DNA from: Thamnaconus septentrionalis
Taxonomy: Eukaryota > Chordata > Actinopteri > Tetraodontiformes > Monacanthidae
NCBI GenBank assembly: GCA_009823395.1
Contig: CM020505.1
Span: 12,349,129 to 12,413,128, forward strand
DNA length: 64,000 nucleotides
Direction: 5' to 3'
The notes below the pieces were generated by a model that was given only the letters and a program-made list of their open reading frames with translations, was not told the origin of the DNA and made no database searches. Both the position numbers and the translations under genes were made by a program. Below, one piece after another: positions 54,994 through 62,154 of the stretch; the stretch's first letter is position 1, and every line of letters starts with the position of its first letter.

Positions 54994-57816
54994 CTCTCCT
55001 TCCCTCAGCCTGTGTTCAACATCTGCTCCGATTGTTAATAAGCTGAAAATGATGTGTTTTTGTTTTCAAACGTGGCTGCGGTAATGGGTTTATGCAAACG
55101 CACGCCTGAAAGCCGAAATATATATTTATGTCTTTGTTCATTACCGCCGGCAATGTGCGCCCACAGGAGCAGGAGCAGCTGAGCTACTCGTCGACGCGGA
55201 CCCGAACCCCCAGCGTGGTGATAACCGGCCTCAGACCCTCCACGGCCTACATCTTCCACGTGCGCGCTCACACCGCTGACGGCTACACGGCTTACAGCCC
55301 GACTTTTGAGTTTTCCACCGCAGCCGAGGGTACGTGACCGGAGTCGCCAACCGTCCCTTAAAATACAGAACTGTCCCGTAATTTGACGATGAAGTGGCGC
55401 GTCCCGTTCTACATCGATATTTTTGTGAATGAAAGTTGGCAACACTATACGTGACAGTGTTCCTCTTGCTCACGTTTGCTGGCGAATACCACCAGAGGAT
55501 GGATGCCGGCGGCAGAACAAAAACAAAACAACGGCCATCAGTTTGATTTTGTTTGATTTTTATTTTTATTTTCTCCATTTTATAGATCAACAGCTCCGTT
55601 AAATCCCACTTTATTGTCCTTCTTTGATGTGGATCAGTGAATTCATCAGAACCCCCTCATGCATGAGCCATTAATTTTAAAAGGTTTTAAACTCATAAAG
55701 TTTCTGACGCACTCATTACACTCCGGCCCACCAGTCAAGATGGACAAAGAGCCACATCAACTCCTGCAAAGTGCACAATTTAGGCCGGCCCGCCTGCTGC
55801 TGGAGACTTCTGGGTCTCAGGGCACTAGGAATTCAGCCAGTGGGTCAGATTATCGTTAATGATTGACGTACAGATAATAACATAATAATAGATATTAGAT
55901 AATTAAAGATATGGAATTGTGATGACAGATCACATCCGGAAATGGCTGGAAATTTCCTTGACACCTTGATTGAGATACGGTGAGATTTCATACCTGAAAT
56001 CTTACAGATTCATCTTTAGAACTTTATTCAGAACATGACTGGACCAGTCAGGATCCTGTGAAGGAGAAGAGACAAAGAAAGGGAGATCCAAGCCAGGATT
56101 TAGTCATGACAGAGCGAGGAGCTAAAAGCAGGACATGCCATGCTGTCCGGGTCAAGGATCAATGTGCAACCCAATTATTTCTCCAGTCATCTTCTTTTGA
56201 AGCCAGTGTGAGATGTTATCCAATGAGTCGCTCTGCTTTATTTTATTCTTATTATTTTTCATTGCTTAGATCCTGATATGGCTGATCAGGGTCAAGTACT
56301 GGTGGTGGTCACAGCATCGGTAGGAGGCTTCTCGCTGCTGGTCATCCTCACCCTCTTCCTCCTCATAACTGGCCGGTGAGAGCCACACACACACACACAC
56401 ACGCACACACAAACGGCACAGCACACGGTTCATTCCACTTGGTTCAGAGAAGAATTTACAAGCTGAAGTCTGTTAATGCACTGTTTTTTTCTGTATTTTT
56501 CTGGCCACCAAGGAGCCTTATTTTCCAAATGCCTGGGCCAATTTTATGCCTAATTACTCAGCATGTAATGCATGTAGCAGCAGTTTGCTCCATTCCATTA
56601 ACTTTCACTGGTTATCTCAGGCTTTTGTCTCGGGCGTCTTCCACTTCACAGGTTTTTACTTTCAGCGGTGCCTGTTAATAAATGCTGAAAAATGGCGCAT
56701 CCCTATTGGCTCAGGACTCCACCGTAAACTTGCATGACCCACAGTCATGCAAGTTTATAGTACTTGACAGCAACCCTTTTTCTCTAAACTCCGGATGTGG
56801 GGTAAAAAAAAAAAGAAAGTCATATTACTCGAAAAAACAAGTGATAATAAGTGTTTCTGTGTCTGTTAAACATCAGAATTCTTACATTTTTATTCACAAA
56901 CTGAAAAAAGCAGCGTTTACAACATTTTCCCATATTCCCTGTGATATCACTGCGACTTGTTTTCTTGTACATGATTGCATCGGTTATAAAAGGAGAACCC
57001 CATATACCTGCATACGCCACTTTCAAAGCTTCTTTTACAGTCTTCTAAAACAATGAACGTCTCCTTCTGATGACTTTTTCTTCCGGTGAAATAATTCTAT
57101 CCACATATCAGGGAATTTGTTTGAGATCACGATGATTATTAAGACAGACGTACCTACATACAATTGATAGCGCCGTCACACAATATGTTCATAGATTTGA
57201 ATCCACAGCTGTCATTTTAAAAATGCTGCCGCATCTCTGCGCGGGCGTCCGTACGTGAATAATCTTTATATATATCTTTTTATAAGCGTACTGTTTGAAT
57301 GATGTGCTAAGCTCTCTGTGATTGCTACTAGTAGCAGCGACCCTGTGCTCTGTACAGATAGTGGAAAGATTGTGTTAGTTACGTTCTGAATAGAAACTCT
57401 GAACAGAAAGTGGGGCAGGTTTTTTTTTTTTTTTAAGGGAGAAATAAAAGAGCTACATAAAAGCAAGGGCAAGCATGTTCTCTAGAGAATGGCAGGGAGA
57501 GGAAGGACACGTCTGTATTTCCTCAACAGAGCTCAAAAACTATACGTGGGGAAACAAGTTGTGTTAACTAAAATCACAAATTTACCTTATGAATCTGTCA
57601 AACTGAGGCCGCCATGTTTTTCTTGCTCAGAACTCAAAGGGCAGTGATTGAGTGACGGATACAGGAGTTTAAAGAAGAGGCACTGTGATGTTCAGTGGTG
57701 TTTTGTTAAAGAATGACTCCGCTGTGCAGGTGCCAGGGGTACATTAAAGCCAGAATGAAGTCAGAGGAGAAGAGGAGGACTCGCTTCCACAGTGGACACG
57801 GTACTGTATGTTTTTT

Positions 57817-57866
<50 letters not shown>

Positions 57867-60800
57867 GAGAGAGAGAGAGAGTACAAGGCCAATAGTTTTA
57901 ATCTTTTAATTCATTTTCTTTGTAAGTTAGAGAGTTCCTACTCCCCTAAGTCATTTTAAGATGATAAAAAGCCTGTCCTGGACACTGCGCATATAAAAGA
58001 CGGACAACCAACAAGAGAAATCGCTGAATAGAGGGCTCAAAGCATCTCGATTGCCCCCTGGTGGCGGGTTGCGGTACACGCCAGCAACTTCTGACGGTTG
58101 GAAGGATTGACTCTTCTTGTACCTCCTTTGGGCTGTTTCCCTCAGAGGCGGCCACCTCTGCCAATCATCAGTCTCCATCCAATCCTCTCATCCTCTGCGT
58201 CGTCTTCAATCACACCAGTCAACTTCGTGTCCTCTTTGACCGCGTCCGGTCGCATACCAGTAACGTCAGCATATCCCCCCGTCAATATCTTGCCGAGCTC
58301 CTCCATATCAAGACAACCCGCACATTCTGTCACATCCTCGAGATCATCCAGTGGCTCAGAGTTTGAATGCACGCCAATATTCTATCTATTACTGAATTAT
58401 CAGATTATTCAAATTGTCATATAGACTGCATCACCCCATACCCTGCTATCCACAAATGCCCATTAGCCAATAATGAAAAATTCAATCAAAACCAACTGGC
58501 ACCCAATATTCCGTTTATGTACAACTGGTTTCTGTAGTTGTTTTGTTTTTTCTTTTAATCTGCACCAGAAAAAGAAGAATTTTATAGAAGCAGCAATAAA
58601 ACGTTGCAAGAATTCACAGTTGTTGCTTCCTGTGAACAGATGAACCACAAAGATAAACGAGAAAGATAAAAAAAAAAACAAAAAAAAAAGAACATTGGCT
58701 CAGAGTTCATTTTCTCTGTGGATGCAAAAATAAAGATTAAGCAACAGAAAAATAGAGACCGTTTGCCTGAGTAATAAACTACTTTGTTTGCAGACATCAG
58801 ATATCACAGTGATCAGGTGCTGGTAAACACACTTTTTTCCGCCAGTTATTGCCCTCAACTGATTATTTCCCGTCTGTTGGATTGTTTGTGTGCATGTAAA
58901 ACACAATCATCTGCATTTTGTGTTCCATCTTATTTTGTTCCAAGCCTTCGGCTTCTCTCCGTCCCACAAAGTTGTTGCTAGGCGTCGCCCAACTAACGCT
59001 CACGTTTAAAAAAAAAAAAAAGACAGTAAAAGGCCAAAGCTTGTTAATCGCTTGTCCATTTGAAGAAACTGTGAGGTGAGACAATAACAGAGAAAATAAA
59101 AGTACAGTGTTATTGATTGGGGAGCTGTGTGACAAAACGGTGTCCTGTTGTTCACTGAGGCGAGTAAGTGAGAGCACAGGGGGGGATTCGACCTCAGACC
59201 TGCTGCGAATTGCCACTTAAAATACTCATAATCAGTCGCCTTATGGGGTCTCAGTTTTTGGGATTTATGTTATGTTATGTTGATCCAAAGCGGCAAAGAT
59301 GTGGAGGAGCAGATGCCATAGTTTGTTGCCAGAGAAAACATGACCACCACCTACTTGTATTAGATTTTTACATTTGTTTGACATAAAAGCATAAAATCAC
59401 ACCGATTTCTTTTTCTAATGGTCCTGCACATGCAAGCGTATCGACTGCAAACACAAAAGACGCCCAGATGTCAGGATTAAACCGACAATCCAGATGAAAA
59501 ATGTTGTTTGAACAGCCCTGGTGATCACGCACAGCCTTGTTTCTTGCTCTCCTGCTTTCCCTGATGTGTTCAAAAGATGCCAGCAGGCCAAACAAACAGG
59601 CGTAGACATATATTTTTCATTAGGATTATTACAGAAAGGAGCTGCGAGACCCTTGAGACCGGCTTGTTGTGAAGACTCCCGAACTGGAGTCTGTATAAAC
59701 CCTCAACAATATAGTGTATTTTTGCAACAATATGCAAAAATACACAGAAACTCATTTAGTGCCTGGCTCATCCTGTGGAGGAGGGTGAGGAGCTCCTCAA
59801 CGTGTAATCAGAGGTGTCAGTCATCGTGCGCAGAGCTCTGTGTAGCCACGTCCCAAACGGCAGCTGGTGTGGAGGATACTGGCTCGAGTGCCTGCGACGC
59901 CGTGCTAAGTTGCTCTGGGGCTCCTTCTTTTGTTTCCCCCCCACTTTTCCCTCGACGGCAGAAAAGCTGTGTTGCAAACGCAGCTTCATTATGGTTATGT
60001 ATTTTCAAACATTTACCAAGTCTTCGGGCAAATTCTCATTATTATGTTCCAGAAAGTTTTTCTGTGCTGAAGATAACACTGTTGTACGAGCGAGGCTTAT
60101 CAATTTTGAGTTCTTCTCTGATTTTTTTGTTTTTAAATAAATTAGAACGAGCGAAATGAAAATAAACAATTGAGCTGTTCAAAGGGCCAAGTAACAAGCT
60201 AAAAGAAATGTTCAAAAAGAGGACAACCTTAACATTTATTCGATATAATCATAGTTCCAGGCTTTAGCTGCCAAGGATTCTGATTGCAGAGACTGGGGTC
60301 TTTTCGACATGCGATACTCTGACAATCAAATAACAAATACTGAAAAACTGCCTTTCTTCTCTTCAAGTGCCGTTCTCTGGAATAAAGACCTACGTGGATC
60401 CAGACACATATGAAGACCCTGCGCAGGCTGTGGAGGAATTCACCAAAGAGATAGACCCCTCCTACATTTGCATCGAGAGGGTCATTGGTGCAGGTAAAGT
60501 TTCAAGAACGTTTATGTTGTTGGGGTCCATGCAAAGACTTTACCACAAACCCAACGTGTGGCCTCAGAGTATGTTGTTGTTTTTTGTGTGTGCAGATAAG
60601 AACATTTCTTGTCCGCATTTTTCCCTTTTGCCTGCCACAGACATGGTTCAAAAGAATTAAATAAATACATTGATCTTGTATGAAGTAGTAATGTCTTTGT
60701 GAAAGAACAGTCAGACCTCATAAAAGTTTGCGCTTAATTTTTTTTTTTTTTTTTTAATATATAGTTATCTCACTTAGCCGACTTGAAGGTAATTTATTGT

Positions 60801-62118
60801 ACTGTCCCTTAGAGGGTCGACGCCGGAGCCGCCGAGAGTGAAAAATGATGTTCGATGGTTCATTAAATTGAACAGATTGTGTCCGCTGCTTAGCCAACGA
60901 CTTAATTACCAGTCGCCTTGACACTTTTCTTTCAGTCGGCCTCCATCTAGTGGCGGCAGTGTGTAATGTTCATCAGCCCTCTTTCTGTGTGTCTTCTCAG
61001 TGGACTTGATATGGCTGTTTATATTAACATTCATTCATTCATCTTCTATACCCGCTTATTCCAATTCAGGGTCACGGGGGTCTGCTGGAGCCTATCCCAG
61101 CTGTCTTAGGGCGAAGGCAGGGTACACCCTGGACAAGTCGCCAGTTCATCGCAGGGCCAACATAGAGACAAACAACCTTTCACACTCACATGCACACCTC
61201 GGACAATTTAGATGTGTTCAATTGACCTCACATGCATGTTTTTGGAGTGTGGGAGGAAGCCGGAGAACCCGGAGAGAACCCACGCAGACACAGGGAGAAC
61301 ATGCAAACTCCACACAGAAAGGTCACAGGTCCGGGCCCCGGAATCGAACCCACGACCTTCTTGCTGTGAGGCGGCAGCGCTAACCACTGCGCCACCGTGT
61401 CGCCCTTATATTAACATAATAATATAAAATGATATTTGCATAGCCATAGGCTGGTTTTGAGATGTTTCATGAGCAAGTATGTTCTAAATACAGTATGTAT
61501 GTTAATTTTTCATAATCATGTATTGATTGATTGCTTTCTAAAGATCAGTGACAAACTGAACATTACTGAGGGCCAAAAATTATGATTTGCATGATTTTCT
61601 TTTTAATTTTACTTACAATGATCGCTGACATAGAGCTTCAGGTGAGTAAAATTACACTTGAGAGGTACTAAGTTGGAGGTAAAATGATCATTCTGTGGTT
61701 TGGTCTCTGGCAGGTGAGTTTGGTGAGGTGTGCAGCGGCCATCTGCGTTTACCCGGAAGGATGGACATCGCCGTGGCCATAAAGACGCTGAAGGGCGGCT
61801 ACATAGAACAGCAGAGGCGGGAGTTTTTACGCGAAGCTTCCATCATGGGCCAGTTCAACAGCCCCAACATCATCAGGCTGGAGGGAGTGGTCACGAAGAG
61901 TCAGTGCTCATCACAATCCAGGCTCTTTTTTTTTCTTTTTTTTTAAGCCAGTTCCTCTCTTTCTCCGCTGATGTCACATCTCCATCTTTCCTCCAGGCAG
62001 ACCAGTCATGATCGTGGTGGAGTACATGGAAAACGGAGCGCTGGATTCTTTTCTCAGGGTGAACAAGGAGGACAAAAAACAGTCACTCACGGATGTGCAA
62101 TAACTCTTTCCTGAAATG

Positions 62119-62154
<36 letters not shown>

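Larger units (their letters stand above)
57801..60367 (+). other. epha6: epha6 intron 12
   Basis: 2.6 kb. It holds the compound microsatellite next to the donor and a strong CTCF-like motif at 58051-58072. No exon is seen. Confidence 0.7.

Noticed and set aside
59521..60159. Plus-strand open frame of 212 codons in epha6 intron 12
   Set aside because: No domain is recognised, it overlaps antisense frames, and it lies in intronic DNA with no conserved motif.
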